10,715 nt of DNA from Chloroflexi bacterium RBG_19FT_COMBO_55_16 (GCA_001795335.1 MGOK01000044.1:1606-12320), one strand, 5' to 3'. Numbered from the stretch's first letter, positions 1-6,138 are shown. A program made the numbers and translations. Notes: generated by a model not told the origin, from the sequence alone.

Positions 1-128
1 GCGGCAGTGGCCAGCTCCTTTTGGATGAGCAGCGAGATCAAGAGCAAGACACCGATCAAGGCCAGCGATCCAGCGATAGTGACCGTGGAGAGGATAGAAA
101 CGGTGGAAGTTGTAACGGTTGAGATCAT
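1..128 (-). CDS. Small membrane protein, N-terminal part only
   Basis: The coding region runs off the left edge, so only the first 42 residues are visible. The start is the ATG at 128-126, preceded by a purine-rich Shine-Dalgarno (AGGGAGG, 132-138). The peptide begins with a Thr/Ser-rich stretch (about residues 3-16), followed by a strongly hydrophobic segment (about residues 17-34, rich in Leu, Ile and Gly). It then turns hydrophilic (QKEL). This fits a single N-terminal transmembrane helix with the C-terminal part cytoplasmic, or a signal anchor. I do not recognise the family. A strong sigma-70-type promoter lies directly upstream, so the gene is probably transcribed on its own rather than from the thioredoxin lipoprotein gene behind it. 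Confidence 0.6.
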   Translation of the reverse strand, partial: MISTVTTSTVSILSTVTIAGSLALIGVLLLISLLIQKELATA

Positions 129-169
129 GGTCCCTCCCTTAATAGGATATATGTACTAGTCCCATTGAT

Positions 170-197
170 ATTATAACGTAAATTATTGGAAAGTCAA
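170..197 (-). promoter_or_regulatory. Sigma-70-type promoter for the leftmost gene
   Basis: On the minus strand, TTGACT (197-192) and a perfect TATAAT (175-170) are separated by 16 bp. Transcription would start near 163, giving a leader of about 35 nt before the ATG at 128. It lies in the AT-rich gap between the stop of the thioredoxin lipoprotein gene and the membrane protein gene. Confidence 0.7.
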
Positions 198-214
198 TAT
201 CCTTTTTTTTCATC

Positions 215-859
215 TTATTGCGATAGACTCGCTTCAAACGCCGCCACCAATTCTTCCCGGGTCACCGGTCCAAGCCATTCCTTTATTTTATTCCCCTGGG
301 CGTCCAGGAGAAAGAGATGCGGCTGGTACCTGTAGTCTAACACTGCTTTGAATGTATCGTTCGCCGGGTCGTCGATGTCCAGGTAAGCGAAGTTGATGCG
401 ATCGAAATATTCGGCTTCGAGCCCATGCACGATGGGCGCCAGGTTGCGGCAAGTAGTTCACCAGAAAGCAAAAAACTCCACCAATTGCGGCTTTCCGGAG
501 GCCAGCTGCACCGTGGCAGGATCGCTGGCTTCCAGTCCCTCTTTCACCGGAGGCGGGCTCCCTGCGCCTGGCTCTGGATAAGGAAAAGGCGTGTAAGTCG
601 CAACAGGACCTTGTGCTTCGGGAGCTGGGTAGCTTTCTGCGGTTGCCGTTGGGAGGTCACCCGGTTGCGTCTGGGTCGGCGATGAGGGCTTCGCTGGCGC
701 CTCGGTTATAACTGCCAGGGGAGTCTCTCCTCCCCCGCCGGTCCTCTGCGCCTCGGTTTGGGTAGTAGGCGCTGACTGGCTGCAAGCTGCCAGCAGGAAT
801 CCCCCAATCAGGAATATCATGAGCAGGAGCGGAAAGGATTTTTTCAGTTTTTTCATCAT
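215..859 (-). CDS. Thioredoxin-fold lipoprotein, probable selenoprotein (UxxC) read through an in-frame TGA
   Basis: Read through one internal TGA (460-458), this is a 214-residue protein ending at TAA 217-215. Residues 1-26 form a lipoprotein signal peptide: a KKLKK n-region, a hydrophobic core and lipobox LLAAC with Cys26. Residues 27 to about 107 are a Pro/Thr/Gly-rich linker. Residues 110-214 are a thioredoxin domain: LVEFFAFW, then the TGA at residue 134, then TTC (Cys137), a DIDDP strand/turn at 162-165, the cis-Pro region YQPH (Pro180) and a LLD strand. The TGA occupies the first Cys of the usual WCxxC, and the frame is unbroken on both sides. This suggests a membrane-anchored extracytoplasmic thiol (selenol)-disulfide oxidoreductase. 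SD AAGGAG (868-863) is 3 nt from ATG 859 and 6 nt from ATG 856, so either may start. The alternatives are a point-mutated pseudogene or a sequencing error. Confidence 0.75.
413..440 (-). promoter_or_regulatory. Candidate bacterial SECIS hairpin
   Basis: In the minus-strand mRNA just after the TGA, GCCCAU (437-432) pairs perfectly with AUGGGC (426-421) around a 5-nt loop CGUGC (431-427). A further GGC (440-438) can pair with GCC (415-413) across a 5-nt bulge on the 3' side. There are 26 nt between the TGA and the apical loop. The general description of bacterial SECIS elements is a small apical loop about 16-37 nt after UGA with a G among its first two loop bases. Here G is the second loop base and is followed by U. 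The match is by eye and no energy was calculated. Confidence 0.6.
458..460 (-). other. In-frame TGA, candidate selenocysteine codon
   Basis: This is codon 134 of the thioredoxin lipoprotein, in the context TTC-TGG-TGA-ACT-ACT-TGC. It falls at the N-terminal, nucleophilic position of the CxxC active site, where Sec replaces Cys in known selenoprotein families. The codon keeps TG, so it is one base away from either Cys codon. TGA acts as a normal stop in several neighbouring genes (1534-1536, 2289-2291, 3380-3382, 3806-3808), which argues against genome-wide reassignment. Confidence 0.7.
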
Positions 860-866
860 TTTCTCC

Positions 867-896
867 TTGACGTAGAACTGAGATGCGGTCTATGAT
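867..896 (+). promoter_or_regulatory. Putative promoter of the tlpA-to-folK operon
   Basis: TTGACG (867-872) and TATGAT (891-896) are separated by 18 bp, each differing by one base from the sigma-70 consensus. Transcription would start near 903, about 76 nt before the ATG at 979. The -35 element overlaps the Shine-Dalgarno region of the divergent lipoprotein gene, so expression of the two genes may be linked. No equally good promoter was seen for the minus-strand gene in this gap. Confidence 0.45.
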
Positions 897-978
897 AACA
901 TTGAAGCTCAAGGATAATTATTAAGTGTTCCTTAACTAAAGCTTGCACAATGATGCTCCCTATTGAGTTTACAGCCTG

Positions 979-1536
979 ATGGTATCTCCACCATCCCGTT
1001 TCCGCCTTTTCTATACCCTTACCTTGCTGCTTGGAGCGGGTTGGATCTGGGTCAGCGCTGCCTCTCCTAACAGTACCACCTCCGGCCTTATCCCAGCCCC
1101 TCAGGAAGGCTTCCTCGCGCCAGATTTCAGCTTGCAAACCCCCTCCGGCGAGACTTTCACACTTTCAGATCTGCGCGGACAACCAGTATTGATCAACTTT
1201 TGGGCCAGCTGGTGCCCGCCATGCCGTTCCGAAATGCCCGCTATGCAACGTGTCTACAACGATTTCAACGAGAAAGGCTTCACAGTGTTGGCGATCAACG
1301 TAACTAATAGTGATAGCCTTGACGAGGCGATCGCCTTCGCTCAACTCCACAAGCTGACTTTCCCCATCCTGCTTGATCATGACGGCAGCATTGACCGTAC
1401 CTACCGGGTGCGGTCGCTACCCACCTCTTTCTTTGTTGACGGAGAAGGTGAGATTCGCGAGGTCGTGGTTGGTGGGCCGATGTCTGAAGCCCTCTTGCGG
1501 GTGCGCGTGGAACAGCTCTTTCAGGAGCCGCCGTGA
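979..1536 (+). CDS. TlpA/ResA-like thiol-disulfide oxidoreductase (redoxin family)
   Basis: This 185-residue protein has an N-terminal signal anchor or signal peptide (hydrophobic at about residues 9-28, after Arg7 and Arg9) and an extracytoplasmic TlpA-type thioredoxin domain. Visible landmarks are APDFSL (47-52), the TLSDLRGQPVLINFWASW strand region (61-78), the active site C79-P-P-C82, a DHDG turn (133-136), and cis-Pro148 in SLPTSFFVD. Proteins of this family reduce disulfides outside the membrane, for example in cytochrome c maturation, but no cytochrome maturation genes are seen here. An in-frame TGA at 964-966 limits upstream extension. There is no clear Shine-Dalgarno before ATG 979, so the mRNA may be read weakly. 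Its stop overlaps the next gene's start by one base. It stands divergent to the TGA-containing thioredoxin lipoprotein. Confidence 0.88.
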   Translation: MVSPPSRFRLFYTLTLLLGAGWIWVSAASPNSTTSGLIPAPQEGFLAPDFSLQTPSGETFTLSDLRGQPVLINFWASWCPPCRSEMPAMQRVYNDFNEKGFTVLAINVTNSDSLDEAIAFAQLHKLTFPILLDHDGSIDRTYRVRSLPTSFFVDGEGEIREVVVGGPMSEALLRVRVEQLFQEPP

Positions 1537-2291
1537 TGTTCCCCACCTTACAGATCGGCCCAATTGCTTTGCAGGTTCCAGGACTGGTCTTGATCCTGGG
1601 GCTTTGGCTTGGGCTTACGCTCGCCGAACGGCGTGCCCTACGCGCCGGTCTCCACCCCAGCTCGCTTTACAATCTAACCTTTCTCGGCTTGCTTGCCGGA
1701 GTCTTGGGGGGGCGCCTGGCGTATGTGCTCACCTACCCGGAGGCCTTCATGGCTGATCCTTCCGGCCTGCTCTCACTCAACCCGGGTTTACTCGATCCAG
1801 CAGCTGGGGCCGCGTGCGGTTTAATCGCAGTCTTGATCTTCGGGCGACGGAAGAAACTGTCATTTTGGCCGGTATTGGACGCTCTTACACCGGTCTTTGC
1901 CGTGCTCGCCATCGCCACCAGTCTTGCCCACCTGTCCGCTGGGACTGCTTTCGGCGCGCCAACGGACCTGCCCTGGGGTATCCATCTGTCGGGAGCATCC
2001 CGCCATCCATCCCAGGTATACGAGACGCTCCTGGGTTTGTTGATCCTGGGGGTAGTTGTCTTGCTGCCGGGTCGCCTTCGCTTTCATTCACCCGGTGTAT
2101 TCTTCTTCACCTTTCTGGCTCTTACCGCCGCTGCCCGCCTGTTCCTGGAGGCCTTCCGCGGTGATAGCACCCTGATCTTCGACAGATTTCGTCTCGCTCA
2201 GATCATTGCCTGGGTACTGTTAGCCATCAGCCTGTGGGGATTGGGAAAATTGTCCTCGCCAAACCCGGCCAGGAGTGAAACCCAATCTTGA
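1536..2291 (+). CDS. Lgt-like membrane protein (prolipoprotein diacylglyceryl transferase family, divergent)
   Basis: This is a 251-residue polytopic membrane protein. It shows Lgt-family landmarks: GGRLAYVL (58-65), APTDLPWGI (141-149), RHPSQVYE (156-163) and a C-terminal RLFLEAFRGD (201-210). True Lgt moves diacylglycerol from phosphatidylglycerol to the lipobox Cys of prolipoproteins. The family signature (G-R-x-G-N-F-x-N-x-E) is missing: the segment before PTDLPWG reads as a small-residue stretch (TSLAHLSAGTAFG, 128-140). The usual HGG segment is replaced by DPAAGAACG (87-95). It may therefore be a non-catalytic or differently acting paralogue. The ATG at 1536 is chosen because AGGAG (1523-1527) sits 8 nt upstream. 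A GTG at 1533 is also possible. The gene overlaps tlpA by one base. Confidence 0.75.
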   Translation: MFPTLQIGPIALQVPGLVLILGLWLGLTLAERRALRAGLHPSSLYNLTFLGLLAGVLGGRLAYVLTYPEAFMADPSGLLSLNPGLLDPAAGAACGLIAVLIFGRRKKLSFWPVLDALTPVFAVLAIATSLAHLSAGTAFGAPTDLPWGIHLSGASRHPSQVYETLLGLLILGVVVLLPGRLRFHSPGVFFFTFLALTAAARLFLEAFRGDSTLIFDRFRLAQIIAWVLLAISLWGLGKLSSPNPARSETQS

Positions 2292-3382
2292 GCAAACTCG
2301 ATTCCCCGGCAATTTATTGTTTTCTGCTAATATTATTATCCTCTGGTTGTCGGATGTCAGCAGCTCCGCCATCTTCCAATACCGCGGCGCTAACCATATC
2401 CAACCCTGCACTCCCATCTGTAAGCAAATCGACCCCGACCCCTCCCCCAGAGCAAGCCATTGTACCCATTCCACTTAACAGCCCTTTATCAATGCCAGAG
2501 GCAGAAGTCTCAGGTATGGCCTGGTACGGTGATTATTTGATCTTGCTCCCGCAGTTCCCAAGCCGTTTTGCTCAGCCAGGGAGTGATGGTTCGATCTATG
2601 CGCTACCCAAAGCGGAAATCATCGCTTTCCTGAATGGGAGCCGCTCTGCCCCTTTAAATCCCATCGCCATTCCCTTCGTTGCGTCAGGCCTGGCGAATTT
2701 TATCTATGGCTTCGAGGGGTTTGAAGCGATAGCCTTCTCCGGGGAGATTGCCTACTTCACGATCGAGTCGCACAGCGGCGCGCCAATGATGGCTTTTTTA
2801 ACCACTGGGAGAATATCTCCAGATTTGAGCCTGGTAACGCTAGATACATCAACCCTGGTGACCTTATCACCTCAGACATTCCTTCCAAATTTTAGCGATG
2901 AAACCATGTTCGTTAGCGGAGAAAAGGCGATTACTATCTATGAGGCCAATGGAAAGTCTGTTAACGCAAATCCCGTCGCCCATCGTTACGATCCGGCGAC
3001 TTTTTTGCTTGAAACCATCCCCTTTCCCAATATTGAGTACCGGATAACGGATGCCACGGACATTGATGCTGCCGGACGGTTCTGGGTGATCAACTCCTTC
3101 TCACCTAAGGATTCCTGGTTGGCGACCGAGACTGACCCCATTGCGGAAAAATTCGGCGAGGGATCCTCGCATGTCAAGTTTGAGGCTGTCGAACGATTGA
3201 TTGAATTACAATACGCCCCGACTGGGATCACCCTGACCGATACTCCCCCAATTCAGTTAAAATTGATCAAAGGTGAATCCCTGCGCAATTGGGAGGCGCT
3301 GGCCCGCCTGGATGAGCGTGGTTTTCTATTGATGACGGATAAACACCCTAGATCGATCTTTGCCTTTGTGCCCATTCCCTGA
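2288..3382 (+). CDS. Putative secreted lipoprotein of unknown function, possibly beta-propeller
   Basis: This 364-residue protein has a lipoprotein signal peptide with lipobox LSSGC (Cys21), a Pro/Ser/Thr-rich linker (about 22-68) and a globular domain. Within the domain are blocks that look like propeller blades: VSGMAWYGDYLILLP (74-88), EGFEAIAFSGEIAYFTIES (143-161), ITDATDIDAAGRFWVI (253-268) and NWEALARLDERGFLLMTD (334-351). The pattern 'E-x-hydrophobic-A followed by a short strand' recalls the phytase-like/esterase-like and SdiA-regulated propeller proteins, but I cannot assign it firmly. The start is a TTG whose bases overlap the TGA of the preceding gene. AGGAG (2271-2275) is 12 nt upstream, rather far. 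The TTG is preferred because only this frame gives the signal peptide. Confidence 0.65.
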   Translation: MSKLDSPAIYCFLLILLSSGCRMSAAPPSSNTAALTISNPALPSVSKSTPTPPPEQAIVPIPLNSPLSMPEAEVSGMAWYGDYLILLPQFPSRFAQPGSDGSIYALPKAEIIAFLNGSRSAPLNPIAIPFVASGLANFIYGFEGFEAIAFSGEIAYFTIESHSGAPMMAFLTTGRISPDLSLVTLDTSTLVTLSPQTFLPNFSDETMFVSGEKAITIYEANGKSVNANPVAHRYDPATFLLETIPFPNIEYRITDATDIDAAGRFWVINSFSPKDSWLATETDPIAEKFGEGSSHVKFEAVERLIELQYAPTGITLTDTPPIQLKLIKGESLRNWEALARLDERGFLLMTDKHPRSIFAFVPIP

Positions 3383-3397
3383 GAGGAGTTTAGATCC

Positions 3398-3808
3398 ATG
3401 CCTGAAGAACTCGGTTTCGAAGTCCGCCTAAACCAACCCTATGCACAGGCGCTTGAAAATGTAACCGCCGCGCTAAAGGCCGAAGGTTTTGGTGTGGTGA
3501 CAAGCATCGATATGCGCGCAACATTTAATGAAAAATTGGGTGAAGACTTCCGTCCATACACAATCCTGGGGGCATGCAATCCATCCCTGGCCCACCGGAT
3601 GCTTATCCAGGACCCGGTGGTAGGTCTGCTGCTCCCGTGCAACGTCACTGTCGAAGAAGATGCCCAAGAAAGTTCGGTTGTCCGTTTCGCCAATCCTGAG
3701 GCAATCCTCACCCTCGGTGGGCTGCAGAAAGACTCCATCATCAGCGAAGTTGCCCGGGAAGCGCGTACCCGGCTCGAACAGGTTGCAGATGCCTTGTTAA
3801 CCTCATGA
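3398..3808 (+). CDS. DUF302 family protein
   Basis: This 136-residue soluble protein shows the DUF302 pattern: an N-terminal strand (GFEVRLNQPYAQALENV, 6-22), LKAEGFGVVTSIDM (26-39), the core YTILGACNPSLAHRML (54-69) and VGLLLPCNVTV (75-85). The conserved cysteines of the family are present (Cys60 and Cys81). The biochemical role of DUF302 is not settled. Members occur alone or fused in redox and metal-related contexts. The Shine-Dalgarno GAGGAG (3383-3388) lies 9 nt before the ATG, the best in this operon. The gene begins 15 nt after the lipoprotein gene and its stop overlaps the start of the SDR gene by 4 bases (ATGA), indicating coupled translation. Confidence 0.85.
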   Translation: MPEELGFEVRLNQPYAQALENVTAALKAEGFGVVTSIDMRATFNEKLGEDFRPYTILGACNPSLAHRMLIQDPVVGLLLPCNVTVEEDAQESSVVRFANPEAILTLGGLQKDSIISEVAREARTRLEQVADALLTS

Positions 3809-4530
3809 GTCTACAAGGAAAAACTGTACTGATAACGGGTGGAGCAATGCGTGTCGGCCGCGCCCTTACCCTGGCTGTAGCCCGCAATGGTGCGGATGTA
3901 ATCATCCATTACAACCACTCCCAAGAACAAGCTAAAGAGCTCCAGGTGGAGATCCAGGCAACTGGCCGCACCGCCCACTTGCTGCAAGCAGACCTCAGCA
4001 ATCCGCGCCGCGCAGCCCAACTCGTCACCCGCGCCTTAACCTTCGGACCGCTCTTCGCCCTGGTGAACAACGCCGCTCTCTTTGAACCACTCAACCTGAC
4101 GAATACCAACTTGGAAAACTGGGAGTGCCATCTGAGAATAAACTTAACCGCACCTTTTCTGCTGAGCCAGGCATTCGCCAGGACCATCCGTCCCGGCGAG
4201 GAAGGGCGGATTGTCAATATTCTCGACTGGCGTGCTCTGCGTCCTGGCGCCGATCATCTGCCCTACACGATCAGTAAAGCTGGATTAGCTGCCCTTACTC
4301 GTTCTCTGGCGATCGCTCTGGCTCCTCATGTGACAGTCAACGGTCTGGCCTTAGGTGCCATCTTGCCCCCCAGCGATCAATCAGCTGCTGAGGATATCCT
4401 CGATCAGGTTCCTTCCGCGCGTTGGGCGAATCTTAATGAATTAGGGCAGGCGCTGCTCTTTTTACTAGTTGGACCGGCATATATCACTGGCGAGATCATC
4501 CATCTGGATGGCGGCCGGCATCTTATCTGA
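3805..4530 (+). CDS. Pteridine-reductase-like short-chain dehydrogenase (FolM type)
   Basis: This 241-residue Rossmann-fold SDR has the cofactor motif TGGAMRVG (11-18) with Arg16, as in pteridine reductases (TGxxxRxG), which favours NADPH. It also has NNA (88-90), YTISKAG (Tyr154, Lys158) and a C-terminal GEIIHLDGG (229-237). The usual catalytic Ser is replaced by Asp141, 13 residues before the Tyr. The same Asp/Tyr/Lys arrangement is known from PTR1 pteridine reductase. Such enzymes reduce dihydropterins or dihydrofolate to the tetrahydro form. Because folB and folK follow directly, I infer a FolM-like dihydropterin/dihydrofolate reductase in folate synthesis. The start overlaps the DUF302 stop by 4 bases, and folB begins 21 nt downstream. 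A generic SDR oxidoreductase is the alternative. Confidence 0.8.
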   Translation: MSLQGKTVLITGGAMRVGRALTLAVARNGADVIIHYNHSQEQAKELQVEIQATGRTAHLLQADLSNPRRAAQLVTRALTFGPLFALVNNAALFEPLNLTNTNLENWECHLRINLTAPFLLSQAFARTIRPGEEGRIVNILDWRALRPGADHLPYTISKAGLAALTRSLAIALAPHVTVNGLALGAILPPSDQSAAEDILDQVPSARWANLNELGQALLFLLVGPAYITGEIIHLDGGRHLI

Positions 4531-4551
4531 AGGAATATACAAGAAAACCCT

Positions 4552-4908
4552 ATGGATCAAATCTTCATTACAGACTTGCTTGCCCGCGGCATCATCGGCA
4601 TCAACGACTGGGAGCGAGTAAAGCCGCAGGACATTCTTATCAACATTGTTTTGTTCACCGATCTACGTAAAGCCGGCGAAACAGACGACATCGCATACAC
4701 CGTGAATTACCGCACCATCACAAAAAGAGTCGTGGCCCATGCAGAGAGCGCCGCTCGGTTTACGGTAGAAGCCCTGGCAAGCGACCTGGCGCGCCTTTGC
4801 CTGGAGGATGCGGGTGTACAAAATGTGCGTGTGCGAGTCGAAAAGCCGCATGCTGGCCGGTTCGCTCGTTCCGTTGGAGTTGAAATTGAAAGAAGCCGGG
4901 AAGGGTAA
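4552..4908 (+). CDS. folB: Dihydroneopterin aldolase
   Basis: At 118 residues this has the usual family length. It converts 7,8-dihydroneopterin to 6-hydroxymethyl-7,8-dihydropterin and glycolaldehyde in the cytoplasm. Conserved points are the N-terminal IFITDLLARGIIGINDWER (Glu21), VNYRTI (51-56, with Tyr53), TVEALA (Glu73) and VRVEKPHA with catalytic Lys98. The ribosome site is poor: AAGGA (4530-4534) is 17 nt from the ATG, so translation may depend on the upstream SDR gene. The 3' end overlaps the probable start of folK. Confidence 0.93.
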   Translation: MDQIFITDLLARGIIGINDWERVKPQDILINIVLFTDLRKAGETDDIAYTVNYRTITKRVVAHAESAARFTVEALASDLARLCLEDAGVQNVRVRVEKPHAGRFARSVGVEIERSREG

Positions 4909-5407
4909 TCTTCACGCGGTTTATCTGGGTCTCGGCTCGAATATCGCCCCGGAGGTTAATCTTCCCCGGGCGATCGCCTTATTACGCAAGTCTATGCGCA
5001 TTATAACCCTGTCGAGCGCCTGGGAATCCCCGCCTGTGAGCGGGTCTGGACCAAAATTCCTGAACGCGGCAGCCTTGATCTACACCCCCTTTTCCATTGA
5101 GGAATTGCGCGACCAGGTTCTCCGCCCGATCGAAGCCCAGCTCGGGCGCATCCGCACACCAGATCCCAACGCGCCCCGCACAATCGATCTTGATATTTTG
5201 ATTTACGATGGCCAGGTAATTGAGCCAGACCTGTGGCGCCAGGCTCACCTCTGTATTCCTGTTGCAGAGATAGATGGCGGCTATACGCATCCAGAAACTG
5301 GAGAACCGATCTCTACCATCGCCGACCGCCTGATTAGGTCAACTCCCATCCACCCTCACCCGCTTCACTTGAACCAAGAACCTTTCCCCCACAATTCCCA
5401 CAACTAG
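4886..5407 (+). CDS. folK: 6-hydroxymethyl-7,8-dihydropterin pyrophosphokinase
   Basis: This is HPPK, which transfers pyrophosphate from ATP to 6-hydroxymethyl-dihydropterin, the step after FolB. Counted from the start chosen, motifs are YLGLGSN (13-19), [16 protein letters not shown] (47-62), and the ATP/Mg-binding [11 protein letters not shown] (98-108). The later substrate segment is loosely conserved: [16 protein letters not shown] (121-136) replaces the common PHPR...FVL..L form. No ATG lies near the core. In-frame TTG codons at 4874, 4880 and 4886 are candidates. TTG 4886 is chosen because GGAG (4876-4879) is 6 nt upstream, giving 173 residues and a 23-nt overlap with folB. An ATG at 4808 would add an unlikely tail. 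It converges on folE, and a single CTAG holds both stop codons. Confidence 0.85.
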   Translation: MKEAGKGNLHAVYLGLGSNIAPEVNLPRAIALLRKSMRIITLSSAWESPPVSGSGPKFLNAAALIYTPFSIEELRDQVLRPIEAQLGRIRTPDPNAPRTIDLDILIYDGQVIEPDLWRQAHLCIPVAEIDGGYTHPETGEPISTIADRLIRSTPIHPHPLHLNQEPFPHNSHN

Positions 5408-6042
5408 AACTTCATCGGCGCCGCGCCCCGCGAGATATTGTCCAGGAACTCCTGCCGGGTGGCGATACTGCTGCGGAACGCGCCCAGCATGGCTGAAGTA
5501 GTCATCCGCGCTTCATGTTTTTGCACACCCCGCATCATCGCACACATATGAATCCCTTCTACCACGACTGCCACGCCATGGGGGTCGAGCAACTCATCGA
5601 CAAAGTCCGCAATCTGGCGTGTCATCCGCTCCTGAAGCTGCAATCTACGGGCAAAAAGATCCACAATCCGCGGGATCTTCGATAATCCGATCACCCGGCC
5701 TTTCGGAATATAGGCTACGTGCGCCCGACCTAAGAATGGCAACAGATGGTGTTCGCAAAGGCTATAAAATTCAATATCGCGTACCAACACCATTTCGTCA
5801 TAGGTTACTTCAAACATAGCATCGTTAACCAGGATATGGGGATCCGTGCGGTAGCCTGCCAACAGCTCGCTGTACATCTGAGCCACCCTCTCAGGCGTTC
5901 TGCTTAGACCTTCTCGCCCTGTATCTTCGCCCACTGCTTCTAAGATAATTCGAACGGCTTGCTCGATAGCCGGTTGGTCAATTTCATGGTCGGTAATTAA
6001 ATCAGCCAGCTGTTGAATTCTGGCATATTGGTCGTCTGCCAT
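5404..6042 (-). CDS. folE: GTP cyclohydrolase I
   Basis: This 212-residue enzyme opens GTP to form 7,8-dihydroneopterin triphosphate, the first folate step. Visible landmarks are GLSRTPERV (45-53), the zinc-binding [10 protein letters not shown] (Cys96, His98, His99), the [21 protein letters not shown] run (105-125), and [11 protein letters not shown] (Cys167 as the third zinc ligand). The Cys/His zinc ligands put it in the classic type I family rather than FolE2. ATG 6042 has GGAG (6054-6051) 8 nt upstream and a good promoter behind it. It is transcribed towards folB-folK, so folate synthesis here is divided between two convergent units. Confidence 0.96.
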   Translation of the reverse strand: MADDQYARIQQLADLITDHEIDQPAIEQAVRIILEAVGEDTGREGLSRTPERVAQMYSELLAGYRTDPHILVNDAMFEVTYDEMVLVRDIEFYSLCEHHLLPFLGRAHVAYIPKGRVIGLSKIPRIVDLFARRLQLQERMTRQIADFVDELLDPHGVAVVVEGIHMCAMMRGVQKHEARMTTSAMLGAFRSSIATRQEFLDNISRGAAPMKF

Positions 6043-6074
6043 TCATGCAGCTCCTAAATAATTTGATGCTGAAA

Positions 6075-6103
6075 AGTGTAACCCTAATGTTCACCCAAGT
6101 CAA
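6075..6103 (-). promoter_or_regulatory. Sigma-70-type promoter of folE
   Basis: On the minus strand, TTGACT (6103-6098) and TACACT (6080-6075) are separated by the ideal 17 bp. Transcription would begin near 6068, giving a leader of about 26 nt. Such a short leader leaves no room for a riboswitch. Confidence 0.65.
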
Positions 6104-6117
6104 CCATTCGATACAAT
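6090..6117 (+). promoter_or_regulatory. Possible promoter of the cNMP-domain gene
   Basis: TTCACC (6090-6095) and TACAAT (6112-6117) are spaced 16 bp apart, with 4/6 and 5/6 matches to the consensus. It would overlap the -35 of the divergent folE promoter. The leader of about 57 nt would contain the three TTAAG repeats. The match is weak. Confidence 0.3.
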
Positions 6118-6138
6118 CATAAATATTCCCCTATCCGC

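Noticed and set aside
458..460. TGA read as Trp or Gly by an alternative genetic code
   Set aside because: TGA is the natural terminator of tlpA, the Lgt-like gene, the lipoprotein gene, the DUF302 gene, the SDR gene and tadC within this window, so it is not reassigned generally.
393..685. Plus-strand ORFs opposite the thioredoxin lipoprotein
   Set aside because: They have no ribosome site and low-complexity, Arg/Ser/Gly-rich products. They are antisense shadows of the real gene.
215..859. Treating the region as two separate genes (215-430 and 458-859) or as a frameshift
   Set aside because: The frame is the same on both sides of the TGA and the two parts join into one continuous thioredoxin domain. 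The downstream part alone would lack a start site, signal and active site.
901..978. Minus-strand promoter for the thioredoxin lipoprotein gene
   Set aside because: A TATCAT (897-892) is present but no acceptable -35 lies at 16-18 bp, so no promoter was called.
1814..2164. 116-codon plus-strand ORF inside the Lgt-like gene
   Set aside because: It is an out-of-frame shadow. The overlapping frame has clear membrane segments and family motifs.
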